Of a stretch of DNA of 64,000 nt, positions 1-8,637 are shown one piece after another (the stretch's first letter is position 1; the number at the start of each line of letters is the position of its first letter). The stretch is from assembly GCA_025267735.1 (NCBI GenBank), contig CM046311.1:31167399-31231398 (forward strand). Reading direction: 5' to 3'. The translations under genes and the position numbers were made by a program. Source of the DNA: Mactra quadrangularis. Its lineage: Eukaryota > Mollusca > Bivalvia > Venerida > Mactridae. The notes under the pieces are model-generated. The model was given only the letters and a program-made list of their open reading frames with translations, did not search any database and was not told the origin of the DNA.

Positions 1-309
1 GAGATAAATAAACTTTGGAGTCTGAGGATAAATCAACTTTGCAGTCTAATAATAAATCAACTTTGGAGTCTGAGGATAAATCATCTTTGGTGTATGAGGA
101 TAAATCAACTTTGGAGTCATAGGATAAATCAACTTTGGAGTCTGAGGATAAATCAACTTTGGAGACTGAGGATGAATCAACTTTGGAGTCTGAGGATAAA
201 TCAACTTTGGAGTCTGAGGATAAATCAACTTTGGAGTCTGAGGATAAATCAACTTTGGTGTATGAGGATAAATCAACTTTGGTGTCTGAGGATAAATCAA
301 CTGTGGAGG
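1..309 (+). repeat. 24-bp satellite, array 1
   Basis: About a dozen head-to-tail copies of a 24-bp unit with core GGATAAATCAACTTTGGAGT followed by CTGA. The window starts inside the array. Because 24 is a multiple of three, frames on both strands stay open and give fake repeat peptides (EDKSTLES and RINQLWSL on plus, KLIYPQTP on minus). Unit variants alternate GAGTCT, GTGTCT, GTGTAT and GAGACT. The array ends in the same unique flank (gagatgggacaa...) as arrays 2 and 3. Confidence 0.95.
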
Positions 310-392
310 AGATGGGACAAGTTCAACTTGAAGGGGAGTCTTTATGTTGTCACAAAGAAGGTAGAAATGTAGACAGACATTACATGTTTATT

Positions 393-437
393 CTACAATG
401 TTGATCTGTGAATATAAAAACTTGGATCAACTTGTAG
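393..437 (+). other. Conserved hairpin element, copy 1
   Basis: CTACAAtGTTGATC pairs with GATCAACTTGTAG around an A-rich loop, giving a 13-bp stem with a 1-nt bulge. The same hairpin with ~80 bp of flank follows each satellite array (copies at 4797, 6666 and 8593) and one more site (5662). ACA occurs shortly after the stem (TTGTACATTT), so it could be the 3' half of an H/ACA RNA, but I cannot draw a convincing pocket. Confidence 0.55.
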
Positions 438-689
438 TTGTACATTTAATGATTTTGTTATTATCACCACATCTTGATTGATTGTGATAACGGCAGCATA
501 CACAAACTGTCAACTTGGATCATGCATTAAGGTAAGGTTCCAAGTAGTTGGTTAATGAATTCAAGAAGATAATATCTGATACTATGTCAATGCAGCTCTT
601 GTTATTTGGGACTCATGAATATCTATTTCTGATGGTGAAATCAATTTAAATTTACCTTTTTTAATATAAATTAAGCTATGTCATCTGCA

Positions 690-780
690 TGTTTACAATG
701 ATGGAGAAAGCTGTAAGAATAAACATACATGGTTATATCACCAGTTAATATAGTTCCTTTGGCTGTGTCTGATGTCAATA
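690..780 (+). ncRNA. C/D snoRNA, 28S CACAGCC guide, copy 1 (weak stem)
   Basis: C box ATGATGG at 698-704 and D box CTGA at 769-772. The guide before the D box, TTCCTTTGGCTGTG, can pair with CACAGCCAAGGGAA of 28S rRNA (14 bp, one G-U). The terminal stem seen in other copies (TATTGACA/TGTCAATA) is damaged on the 5' side here (GTTTACA), so this copy may be poorly processed. Related copies are at 5131, 7047 and, in RPL7A intron 6, 14257. Confidence 0.7.
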
Positions 781-1420
781 CTTGATTTTCTTATTCTGCT
801 CATATGTAAAGTTTAGACTAAAATGTTCTATGTGATGCTTACTCTGCTGAAAATTTGTAATTTTGCATTCTGTGTGTACACTATGGTCTTTTTTGGACCA
901 TTAGTGAAGGAAACGAATGCCAAATAAAATAAGAGGATAACTCTTTTTACATGCTGTTTATTTCACATGTCATGTGCTCAGTTAACTTCTTACAATGTTA
1001 ATATCACTAATTATGTCTCTTGTAATTTAAATTTTCATTTGTATATGATCCTACATGGGTCCTTTGTGTGATTGGTAGGGCACTGAGATTTTGAATCTAA
1101 TTATCTGAAGGGGGTAAAGGTTTGAATCCTACCCAAGGATATAATACCCTTAAAACTGAATGCAACATGATCTGAGAAACAAGAAGTTTTTGCCTAACCA
1201 ACGAATACTAAATTAACATACCAATTTAGAAGGATTAATTGCTTATTAAGAAAAAAGTAATTGTTTACAAAAATTGCAAAATGCAAAAAATAACACCATT
1301 CATTTTCCTTCATTTCAACCTAATTACAAAATGCAAAATTGATAATTACCTATATTTAAATTCAACTTTTGTTAGAATACTTATCTATCATCAGTATTTT
1401 GATGATTAGTTAAACATTCA

Positions 1421-1517
1421 CAGTGATATAATGATGATAAAGCTGGTTTTATGTGACTGAATGTCTATGAATGAATTCTTTCAGTTCTGTTCCCTTTGGC
1501 TGTCTGATGTATCACTG
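1421..1517 (+). ncRNA. C/D snoRNA, 28S ACAGCC guide (family 1)
   Basis: C box ATGATGA at 1431-1437, D box CTGA at 1504-1507 and a 10-bp terminal stem (CAGTGATATA with TGTATCACTG, one mismatch). An internal ACTGA serves as D' box and a degenerate ATGAATG as C'. The D guide CCCTTTGGCTGT ends directly at the D box and pairs with ACAGCCAAGGG of 28S rRNA (one G-U). The plus-5 rule points to the first C of AGCC. The closest relative is on the minus strand at 12932-13029 in RPL7A intron 6. Confidence 0.85.
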
Positions 1518-1787
1518 TTGGTTAAAGTTTTTGGTGAGTCGGCTATTTTTATAATGAAATCACCCCTCTGGGCTAGCCAAGTTGGTAGCACATTAGTGTA
1601 CTGATTGAGAGGTTTTTTGTTCAATTCCAAGGGCAACCTACTTTGTGGAACTGTTGACTGTGTGTGTTGTAGGTTAAGAGTACAGTCATGACGTATATTA
1701 ATTTGTTCAGTAAAGGCCTTTAAAAAGATTAGTAATACTCCCAATTCTTGCAATATAAGAATATATAGAAAGTACTTAAATGTTTGG

Positions 1788-1875
1788 CTGTGATGTTATG
1801 ATGATAAACCTGGTTATGTTTATGTCTATGAGTAAATACTGATAGTTATCTGTTTTCTTTGATTTTCTAATGTGA
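1788..1875 (+). pseudogene. Decayed family-1 snoRNA copy
   Basis: Starts like the snoRNA at 1421 (GTGATGTTATGATGATAAACCTGG, C box 1798-1804), but the guide and D box at the 3' end are eroded (TCTGTTTTCTTTGATTTTCTAATG). Probably a non-functional duplicate. Confidence 0.5.
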
Positions 1876-1889
1876 AGTTTCAATTAAAA

Positions 1890-1952
1890 GCAGACATGAT
1901 GTTTGGAACTTGCCCTCTGATAACAATGAGCGAGTCTTGTTTCCTTAGTCTA
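1890..1952 (+). ncRNA. C/D snoRNA, 18S G601-type guide, copy 1 (altered)
   Basis: Same family as 2026, but the C box is ATGATGT (1896-1902), the guide reads ACTTGCCCT-CTGA with two bases (CT) missing before the D' box (1917-1920), and the terminal D box is CTAA. By the plus-5 rule the missing pair would move the target two bases downstream in 18S. The D-box change makes it likely inactive. Confidence 0.5.
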
Positions 1953-2025
1953 ATATTTTTTCTGTTTGAAATGTTTTTTATGACCGGTATGCTTTTGTTA
2001 TTTGGTGATTATTTTTATTACATTA

Positions 2026-2097
2026 GCCGATATGATGATTGGAACTTGCCCTCTCTGATAACAATGAGCGAGTCTTGTTTCCAAAGTCTGATCGTAG
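2026..2097 (+). ncRNA. C/D snoRNA, 18S G601-type guide, copy 2
   Basis: C box ATGATGA 2032-2038, D' box CTGA 2055-2058, C' AATGAGC, D box CTGA 2088-2091. The D' guide ACTTGCCCTCT pairs with GGAGGGCAAGU of 18S rRNA just upstream of the 530-loop sequence (11 bp, one terminal G-U). The nucleotide paired fifth from D' is the middle G of GGG, which I count as human Gm601 (the SNORD103 target, from memory). The sequence between D' and D is conserved through GAGTCTTGTTTC in the copies. Confidence 0.85.
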
Positions 2098-2171
2098 TTT
2101 CTGTTTTTAATGTTTTATATGAAACGTTTACTTCTGCTATTCGGTGTTTACCCAGTATTTCTATTATATAA

Positions 2172-2242
2172 GCTGACGTGATGATTGGAACTTGCCCTCT
2201 CTGATAAAAATGAGCGAGTCTTGTTTCATAAGTCTGATCTGA
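2172..2242 (+). ncRNA. C/D snoRNA, 18S G601-type guide, copy 3
   Basis: C box GTGATGA 2178-2184, intact guide ACTTGCCCTCT before D' CTGA, C' AATGAGC, D box CTGA 2234-2237. Small changes (ATAAAAAT, TTTCATAAG) leave the boxes and guide intact. Confidence 0.82.
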
Positions 2243-2327
2243 GTTGTGTTTGTTTTGATGTTGATTGTTTAATTTGAAAATTTACAATGATATTTACTCG
2301 TGTTTATTCTTATGTACAACGTAAAAA

Positions 2328-2398
2328 ACAGACATGATGATTGGAACTTGCCCTCTCTGATAACAATGAGCGAGCCTTGTTTCCTAATACTGATCTTT
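2328..2398 (+). ncRNA. C/D snoRNA, 18S G601-type guide, copy 4
   Basis: C box ATGATGA 2334-2340, guide ACTTGCCCTCT, D' CTGA, C' AATGAGC, D box CTGA 2390-2393. One change, GAGCCTTG for GAGTCTTG, lies after the C' box. Confidence 0.82.
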
Positions 2399-2585
2399 GT
2401 TTATGTCGTGATTATTCCATCAAAATAATTTAGGGTATATAGGAGTCAGCTTGTTTAAATACTTCTTAAATTAAGAAGACATTCAAGAGAATTAATATTT
2501 GATTATGGAATTAAAATATATAATAATTTAACCTTGGATGAAATGCAGGATATATTAATCATTTGATTCAATTTTGGAGAAGGCT

Positions 2586-2752
2586 GAGGATAAATAGAGA
2601 ATATTAGGTTAGTGCCAATCTGTATCTAGTTTATCCGGCAAGTTGGAGAAAGGTTTATTCGGCGAGGCTTGCCGAGTCGAATAAACCTTTTGGAGACGAG
2701 CCGGATAAACTAAGTACAGATTGACACTAACCTAATATTCTATTTATCCTAC
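2586..2752. mobile_element. Foldback (palindromic) MITE
   Basis: A nearly perfect inverted repeat: GAGGATAAATAGAGAATATT on the left mirrors AATATTCTATTTATCCT on the right, and GGTTTATTCGGC mirrors GCCGAGTCGAATAAACC around a short loop (GAGGCTT). The whole 167 bp would fold into one long hairpin. No ORF. Its ends (GGATAAAT) resemble the satellite core GGATAAATCA, which may hint at the origin of the 24-bp unit. Confidence 0.75.
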
Positions 2753-3764
2753 TCGCATTTGCTTGAATGACTAATTTAAAATCCGAAAATTCCGCGTTTA
2801 ACATGCTTTAAATTCAGATCATGGCCGAATTGTTCAAAGCGCAGTAATTGTGTAAAACGGTCTTTTAACTGTTTGCGCGTCAAGAAATAATTCCGATGAT
2901 TGACTCCATTATATATTAGTAAAGGCTATATTTTAAATAAAAGAAGCGAAAATACTAAATAAACTCGGTTTAGAAATAAACAAGGAAAAAATCATTTTTG
3001 GACGAATAAATCACTTGCGAATTTTCCGAGGACGAATCAGTTTTTATGACGTCATGTAAGCGAAGTTTGTTGTCAACATGGCGGTCGTATTTAGGAGCGT
3101 TTGTAGGATTCGTCATTTGACGCGTTTACTATTATTTATCATGGGTTTAACCAATATTATCAGGATAATTTGTTATTCAAACTTTAAATAGACGATAGGA
3201 TATATGGATGAAAGGATTATTAAGGGAAATACAGTCGCAGCGAGCCAGCGACGCTGAATGATGTCAACCATTTTCAGAAAATGGCCAGGACGGTCTGTGT
3301 CGTGGATGACGATGATGATTTTTGAAGCCAGTTTCATTATATTTAATTTATGCGTGGCTTGGCTTTGGTAAAACAATAGTCAACCTATGTATTTACTGTA
3401 TAATGGCTGGATATTCGTCAAAATATACACAGAAAGGAATTCATTGCAAATTTTGGAGTTTGGCACTGTACAGCGTCAACGATTGAGTTTTTGTAAAATT
3501 TGAATGATGAAGTAAGTGATTTAATTGAAGATTTAAATTGAAATTGTTTGTAAAAGCCCGTATTTGATTATTTTGTGTAAATTTTATTTGTTAAGTTGTC
3601 GTTAAAAGAATGAAACGCGGCCGCTTTTGATGCCCAATGTTATGATTATGTAGAAAAGTAGTCCGTCAATGCGTAGTCACGTGACTGCCGAATAAAGCAA
3701 CGCTGCCGAAAAAAGATAGGTTTATTTGGTCAATAGGTTTTCCTTCTAAAAGATCACTTTGGGG
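2753..3764. other. Unassigned spacer between foldback MITE and array 2
   Basis: No gene, snoRNA box pair or tRNA-like promoter is visible. The spacer is somewhat richer in CpG than its surroundings (GACGAATC, GCGGTCGT, CGCGGCCGC). Near 3690-3735, fragments such as TGCCGAATAAAGC and GGTTTATTTGG resemble the arms of the 2586 foldback, so it may be the body of a larger decayed element. Confidence 0.4.
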
Positions 3765-4712
3765 TAGGATAAATCAAGTTAATCAACTTTAGAGTCATGA
3801 GGATAAATCAACTTCGGGGTCTAAAGATAAAGCATCTTTTGAGTCCGAGGATAAATCAACTTTGGTGCCTCAGGATTTATTAATTACGGAGTCAAAGGAT
3901 CAATCTATTTTGATGAGGAGTTGGAGGATAAAACAATTCTGAAGTCTGAGGATAAATCAACTTTGGTGTCTGAGGATAAATCAACTGTGGAGTTAGAGGA
4001 TAAATCAACTTTGATGTCTTAGGATAAATCAACTTTGGAGTCTGAGGATAAATCAACTTTGTAGTCTAAGGATAAATCAACTTTGGAGTCTGAGGATAAA
4101 TCAACTTTGTAGTCTAAGGATAAATCAATTGTGGAGTTGGAGGATAAATCAACTTTGGTGTCTGAGGATAAATCAAATTTTGAGTCTGAGGATAAATCAA
4201 CTTTGGAGTCTGAGGATAAATCAACTTTGTAGTCTGAGGGTAAATCAAATTTAGAGTCTGAGGATAAATCAACTTTGGTGTCTGAGGATAAATCAACTTT
4301 GGAGTCTGAGGATAAATCAACTTTGTAGTCTAAGGATAAATCAACTTTGGTGTCTGAGGATAAATCAACTGTGGAGTTGGAGGATAAATCAACTTTGGTG
4401 TCTGAGGATAAATCAACTTTGGAGTCTGAGGATAAATCAACTTTGTAGTCTAAGGATAAATCAACTTTGGAGTCTAAGGATAAATCAACTTTGGAGTCTG
4501 AGGATAAATCAACTTTGGTGTCTGAGGATAAATCAACTGTGGAGTTGGAGGATAAATCAACTTTGGTGTCTGACGATAAATCAACTTTGGAGTCTGAGGA
4601 TAAATCAACTTTGTAGTCTAAGGATAAATCAACTGTGAAGTTGGAGGATAAATCAACTTTGGAGTCTGAGGATAAATCAACTTTGGAGTCTGAGGAATAA
4701 TCAACTGTGGAA
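3765..4712 (+). repeat. 24-bp satellite, array 2
   Basis: About 39 units of the 24-bp satellite. The start is degenerate (3765-3960), then very regular, with a higher-order alternation of GAGTCT, TAGTCT, GTGTCT and GAGTTGG variants. TAG stops in TTTGTAGTCT units and TAA in TTAGGATAAA interrupt the plus frames, which argues against a coding role. Confidence 0.95.
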
Positions 4713-4796
4713 GAGATGGGACAAATTCAACTTGAAGGGGAGTCTTTTTGTTGTCACAAAGAAGGTAGAAATGTAGACAGACATTACATGTTTATT

Positions 4797-4841
4797 CTAC
4801 AATGTTGATCTGTGAATATAAAAACTTGGATCAACTTGTAG
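4797..4841 (+). other. Conserved hairpin element, copy 2
   Basis: Identical stem to copy 1 (CTACAAtGTTGATC with GATCAACTTGTAG), placed at the same distance after the end of array 2 as copy 1 is after array 1. Confidence 0.55.
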
Positions 4842-5130
4842 TTGTACATTTAATGATTTTGTTATTATCATCATTATAACTGGAGCGGTTGTTGTAATCA
4901 TAATTTTATTCATCTTAAAATGGCAATTCTGGATTAAATGTAACAATGACATCACACACTTACTGTTGACTAGGATCAAGCTTTAAGACATCTTTACCAA
5001 TTAGGCTTTAGACTATATGTCAATGCAGCTCTTGTGATTTGAAAATCAAAAAGATATTTATTTCTTATGATGAAATCTATTTTTATGAACCTTGTTAATT
5101 TTGAGTATAAATTATGCTAAGTCATCTACA

Positions 5131-5221
5131 TATTGACAATGATGGAGAAAGCTGTAAAAATAAACTGTTCAATGATTATATCACCAGTTTATGTTTCCTT
5201 TGGCTGTGTCTGATGTCAATA
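5131..5221 (+). ncRNA. C/D snoRNA, 28S CACAGCC guide (family 2), copy 2
   Basis: Perfect 8-bp terminal stem TATTGACA/TGTCAATA, C box ATGATGG 5139-5145, C'-like AATGATTA, D box CTGA 5210-5213. The guide TTCCTTTGGCTGTG lies one base from the D box and pairs with CACAGCCAAGGGAA of 28S. The plus-5 rule selects the A of CAG, two bases before the site of family 1. Confidence 0.88.
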
Positions 5222-5267
5222 CTGAACTTTTTTCTTTTGATACTATGATGTGAAGCTTTCATTAAAA

Positions 5268-5338
5268 GCAGAAATGATGATTGGAACCTGCCCTCTCTGA
5301 TAACAATGAGCGAGTCTTGTTTCCTAAATCTGATCTTT
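5268..5338 (+). ncRNA. C/D snoRNA, 18S G601-type guide, copy 5
   Basis: C box ATGATGA 5274-5280, D box CTGA 5330-5333, D' and C' intact. The guide reads ACCTGCCCTCT, so one A-U pair of the 18S duplex becomes a mismatch. Lies 47 bp after the family-2 snoRNA. Confidence 0.78.
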
Positions 5339-5426
5339 TTTTGTATTTAATAAATTTTAATTGTAAATATTGATTAGTGTGTAAAGTTTGATCCTGTAAA
5401 ATGATGTTTATTCTTAGACACTGGCA

Positions 5427-5497
5427 GCTGACATGATGATTGGAACTTGCCCTCTCTGATAACAATGAGCGAGTCTTGTTTCCTAAATCTGATTTTT
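5427..5497 (+). ncRNA. C/D snoRNA, 18S G601-type guide, copy 6
   Basis: C box ATGATGA 5433-5439, guide ACTTGCCCTCT, D' CTGA, C' AATGAGC, D box CTGA 5489-5492. Flank GCTGAC before the C box. Confidence 0.84.
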
Positions 5498-5661
5498 AAA
5501 ATGAATTTTATTGTTAACATTGGGGATACATTGATAAGGATTTTCATGTAGTTACATATAGAAACTGAGACTTGAAGGAAAGAGACTTTGGCTGACTGGA
5601 CTGACATATTGGATACCCAAGCATTAAGACAAGAAATATAGACAGACATTACACGTTTATT

Positions 5662-5706
5662 CTACAATGTTGATCTGTGATTGTAAAAACTTGGATTAAC
5701 TTGTAG
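5662..5706 (+). other. Conserved hairpin element, copy 3 (one changed base)
   Basis: CTACAATGTTGATC with GGATTAACTTGTAG. One C-to-T change (GATCAAC to GATTAAC) still allows a G-U pair. This is the only copy not directly after a satellite array, though its flank GACAGACATTACA is shared. Confidence 0.5.
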
Positions 5707-5880
5707 TTGTACATTTAATGATTTTGTTATTATCATCATTATCACAAGACTGGTTGCTGACATTATTATCATTGGATGTATTCAGACCAGGTTAAAGGAT
5801 TGGAAACACATGAATGATTTGAATGGTTTTTTTCAGCATTAAACAAAATTGAGAACTTCACTTTGCTTGAATGAATAATC

Positions 5881-5960
5881 GTCCTGTATATGATGTATAA
5901 AACATAAAAATGGGAATCTCTCTGAAAAAGAATGAAAGATGTTTTATTCTGATACAGGAC
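5881..5960 (+). ncRNA. C/D snoRNA, U15-like (28S GAGAUUCCCA guide), copy 1
   Basis: Terminal stem GTCCTGTAT/ATACAGGAC, C box ATGATGT 5890-5896, D' CTGA 5922-5925, C' AATGAAA, D box CTGA 5949-5952. The D' guide TGGGAATCTC pairs 10 bp with GAGAUUCCCA of 28S. The fifth nucleotide is the A before UUCCC, which from memory is the site served by human SNORD15 and yeast snR13. Confidence 0.85.
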
Positions 5961-6042
5961 TTTTATTCATAATACTGAATAATACATCAGTAGAAAATAA
6001 TTATGTCAATATCTATTACTGGATTTTGATATATCTGTCAAT

Positions 6043-6115
6043 TAAATTGTTGGTGATGGTGATCTTACATGTTGTCTGGGCCGATGAGTTTCTATTAAGC
6101 TAGGAACTTAGCTTT
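6043..6115 (+). ncRNA. Conserved C/D-like element without a canonical D box, copy 1
   Basis: ATCTTACATGTTGTCTGGGC and CGATGAGTTTCTATTAAGC are kept between this site and minus-strand 19085-19021. A GATGGTGATC stands where the other copy has the C box ATGATGA. No CTGA follows, so it may be a decayed or unusual snoRNA. No rRNA match recognised. Confidence 0.4.
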
Positions 6116-6162
6116 ATTGTAAAATGTTTTGTACTAGATCATTTCACTCGCATCAGCTTTTA

Positions 6163-6236
6163 CAAAACTTAAGCAATTATGAATCTGATACCTGACATTA
6201 CGGTATGACGATATATATCAGGGCAGACTCTGACCT
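6163..6236 (+). pseudogene. C/D snoRNA copy, 18S GUCUGCCCU guide, C box damaged
   Basis: Keeps ATCTGATACCTGACATTACG, C'-like TATGACGATA and the guide AGGGCAGACT before CTGA (6226-6229), but the C box reads TTATGAATC instead of ATGATGAATC (a GAT triplet lost). The intact relatives are at 18700 and 18845 in RPL7A intron 4. Confidence 0.55.
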
Positions 6237-6297
6237 GAAAATATTTGAATATTAGATTACCTCCTTTGTAAAAGCTATACAAGAGTTATATAACTTA

Positions 6298-6343
6298 AGA
6301 AATGATGAATCTGATACCTGACTTCAGTATGACGAACCTCAGA
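6298..6343 (+). pseudogene. Truncated C/D snoRNA copy
   Basis: Starts AATGATGAATCTGATACCTG like the snoRNA at 18845, but after TATGACGA the sequence runs into CCTCAGAGGATAAATC, i.e. decayed satellite. The second guide and D box are missing. Confidence 0.55.
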
Positions 6344-6640
6344 GGATAAATCTTGGATAACAGAATTTTAATGGAAGATAAAGGATAAACCAATCTTTAA
6401 GGAGTAAGAATAAGTAACTTTGGAAAAGGATAAAGAACATTAGAGATGAGATAAATCAGCTTTGGATGATAACGAAAAAATGAAACTTGGAAAAAATATT
6501 GGACAAATCAATGGTGGAGATGAAGGACATATTGACTTATATAAAGGAGTCTGAGGACAAATCAACTTAGGACGAGATGAAAATTTTTAAGGACAAAGCC
6601 TTTTAGGGGATACAACTTGCTGTCATATAGAAGATAGAAA
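6340..6640 (+). repeat. Decayed 24-bp satellite array
   Basis: Scattered GGATAAA(T/C)CA and AACTTTGGA words with lost period, followed by the same kind of flank (GAAGATAGAAATATAGACAAACG) as the intact arrays. Reads as a fourth, old array. Confidence 0.65.
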
Positions 6641-6665
6641 TATAGACAAACGTTACATGTTTATT

Positions 6666-6710
6666 CTACGATGTTGATCTGTGAATATAAAAACTTGGAT
6701 CAACTTGTAG
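6666..6710 (+). other. Conserved hairpin element, copy 4
   Basis: CTACGATGTTGATC with GGATCAACTTGTAG. One change (A to G, giving a G-U pair) keeps the stem, which suggests the fold matters. Confidence 0.55.
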
Positions 6711-7046
6711 TTGTACATTTAATGATTTTGTTATTGTTTGTTATTGTTATCATAAATAAGAGAGCTTGCTGTTTTTATCATCATTTTGTCATCGTAGTTT
6801 GATTCATCTAAGATTGGTAATTCTGGATTGAATAAGACAATGGCATCATACACTGTTAACTTGGATCATGTTTCAAGGCTAGGTTCCTATAAGCCAATTA
6901 GGAAATTCAAAATGGTATAATCTAATACGTACGTCATTGTAGGTCTTTTGATTTGGGACTCAATGGATAATATCTACTTCTGACGGTGAAATTAATTTTA
7001 ATTAACCTTATTAAATTTGAATATAAGTTAAGCTAAGTCATCTACA

Positions 7047-7137
7047 TATTGACAATGATGGAGAAAGCTGTAAGAATGAACTGATCAGTGATTATATCAC
7101 CAGTTTATGTTTCCTTTGGCTGTGTCTGATGTCAATA
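7047..7137 (+). ncRNA. C/D snoRNA, 28S CACAGCC guide (family 2), copy 3
   Basis: Stem TATTGACA/TGTCAATA, C box ATGATGG 7055-7061, an internal CTGA (D') followed by GTGATTA (C'), D box CTGA 7126-7129, and the same guide TTCCTTTGGCTGTG as at 5131. Followed 46 bp later by a G601-type snoRNA, the same pairing as at 5131/5268, so the two were duplicated as a unit. Confidence 0.88.
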
Positions 7138-7183
7138 CTGAAGTTTTTTCTTTTGATACTATGATGTGAAGCTTCCATTAAAA

Positions 7184-7254
7184 GCAGAAATGATGATTGG
7201 AACTTGCCCTCTCTGATAACAATGAGCGAGTCTTGTTTCTTATGTCTGATCTTT
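7184..7254 (+). ncRNA. C/D snoRNA, 18S G601-type guide, copy 7
   Basis: C box ATGATGA 7190-7196, guide ACTTGCCCTCT, D' CTGA, C' AATGAGC, D box CTGA 7246-7249. Confidence 0.84.
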
Positions 7255-7322
7255 GTTCTTTAAATGATTTTTATGAAAGGTATACTTCTGTTATTTTGGT
7301 GTTTATATTTGTTACATAAGTC

Positions 7323-7393
7323 ACTGACATGATGATTGGAACTTGCCCTCTCTGATTACAATGAGCGAGTCTTGTTTCCCAAGTCTGATCTTT
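7323..7393 (+). ncRNA. C/D snoRNA, 18S G601-type guide, copy 8
   Basis: C box ATGATGA 7329-7335, guide ACTTGCCCTCT, D' CTGA then TTACAATGAGC, D box CTGA 7385-7388. Boxes and guide intact. Confidence 0.84.
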
Positions 7394-7589
7394 GTTTTTG
7401 TTTATGTTCCTTTTATTCCACCAAAATAATTTTTGAGTATATAGGAGTCAGCTTGTTCAAAAGCCTTTAAAATCAAGAAAACATTTCTGAGAATTACTTT
7501 TGATATTGGAATTTAAATATAAGATAAATCATTGTTGGAGGAAATACAGTGTAAATTTACCTTTCATGTTTATTCAATTTTAGTTATAT

Positions 7590-8508
7590 TTAGTCTGAGG
7601 ATAAATCAACTAAGGAGTCTGGAGATAAATGAATTCTGGAGTCTGAGGATAAATCAACTTCGGTGTCTGAGGATAAATCAACTTTGGAGTCATAGGATAA
7701 ATCAACTTTGGAGTCTGAGGATAAATCAACTTTGGAGACTGAGGATAAATCAACTTTGGTGTCTGAGGATAAATCAACTTTGGAGTCTGAGGATAAATCA
7801 ACTTTGGTGTCTGAGGATAAATCAACTTCGGTGTCTGAGGATAAATCAACTTTGAAGTCTGAGGATAAATCTATTTTGTAGTGTGAGGATAAATCAATTT
7901 TGGATTTTGAGGATAAATCAATTATAGAGACTGAAGATAATCAATTTTAAAGTCAGACGATAAATAAACTATAGAGACTGAGGATAAATCAACTTTGGAG
8001 TCTGAGGATAAATCAACATTGGAGTCTGGGGATAAATCAACTTTGGAGTCTGATGATAAATAAATCAACTTTGGAGTCTGAGGATCAATCAACTTTGGAG
8101 TCTGAGGATAAATCATCTTTGGTGTCTGGGGATAAATCAACTTTGGAGTCTGGGGATAAATCATCTTTGGTGTCTGGGGATAAATCAACTTTGGAGTCTG
8201 AGGATAAATCAGCTTTGGAGTCTGAGGATAAATCAACTTTGGTGTCTGATGATAAATCAACTTTGGAGACCGAGGATAAATCAACTTTGGAGTCTGAGGA
8301 TAAATCAACTTTGGAGACCGAGGATAAATCAACTTTGGAGACCGAGGATAAATCAACTTTGGAGTCTGAAGATGAATCAACTTTGCAGTCTGAGGATAAA
8401 TCAATTTTGTAGTCTGAGAATAAATCAATTTTGTAGTCTTAGGATAAATCAACTTTGGTGTCTGAGAATAAGTCAATTTTGGTGTCTGAGGATAAATCAA
8501 GTGTGATG
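7590..8508 (+). repeat. 24-bp satellite, array 3
   Basis: About 38 units. The middle (8080-8400) lacks stops on both strands over long runs (a 192-codon minus frame ends the array), which is a property of the 24-bp period and not of selection: each frame translates to a near-perfect octapeptide repeat. Variants with TCTGGGGATAAA and GAGACCGAGG mark local unit expansion. Confidence 0.95.
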
Positions 8509-8592
8509 GAGATGGGACAAATTCAACTTGAAGGGGAGTCTTTATGTTGTCACAAAGAAGGTAGAAATATAGACAAACATTACATGTTTATT

Positions 8593-8637
8593 CTACAATG
8601 TTGATCTGTGAATATAAAAACTTGGATCAACTTGTAG
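8593..8637 (+). other. Conserved hairpin element, copy 5
   Basis: Same stem and same distance from the end of array 3 as in copies 1 and 2. Confidence 0.55.

Larger units (their letters stand above)
690..1750 (+). repeat. Inverted duplicate of RPL7A intron 6
   Basis: This stretch reads, on the plus strand, very much like the minus strand of 14345 down to about 12930 inside RPL7A intron 6. Matches include the snoRNA at 698, the run about an AAATAAAATAAGAGGATAAC tract (915-945 versus 14095-14130), the tRNA-like stretch near 1075-1240 (versus 13390-13520), and the snoRNA at 1421. The RPL7A copy carries an extra ~390-bp dispersed repeat at 13548-13935. Neither copy contains coding sequence. Confidence 0.8.
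5880..6350 (+). repeat. Inverted duplicate of RPL7A intron 4 snoRNA block
   Basis: Collinear on the plus strand with minus-strand 19244 down to 18700: a U15-like snoRNA (5881 versus 19244), a conserved box-like element (6043 versus 19085), and two copies of an 18S guide (6168 and 6301 versus 18912 and 18772). Spacing is similar, divergence is moderate, and no RPL7A exon remains, so the duplication covered an intron interior. Confidence 0.8.

Noticed and set aside
1896..2171. 99-codon plus frame over two snoRNA copies
   Set aside because: The frame arises from the repeated snoRNA sequence; the box/guide structure explains the conservation better.
7922..8500. 192-codon minus-strand frame (KLIYPQTP repeats) and matching plus-strand frames as a repeat protein
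   Set aside because: All six frames of a 24-bp repeat tend to stay open. Arrays 1 and 2 carry stops in the same frames, there is no conserved frame, start or splice context, and variants are not biased to third positions.
1..8508. CRISPR-like array
   Set aside because: Units are contiguous 24-bp copies without unique spacers, in an animal genome.
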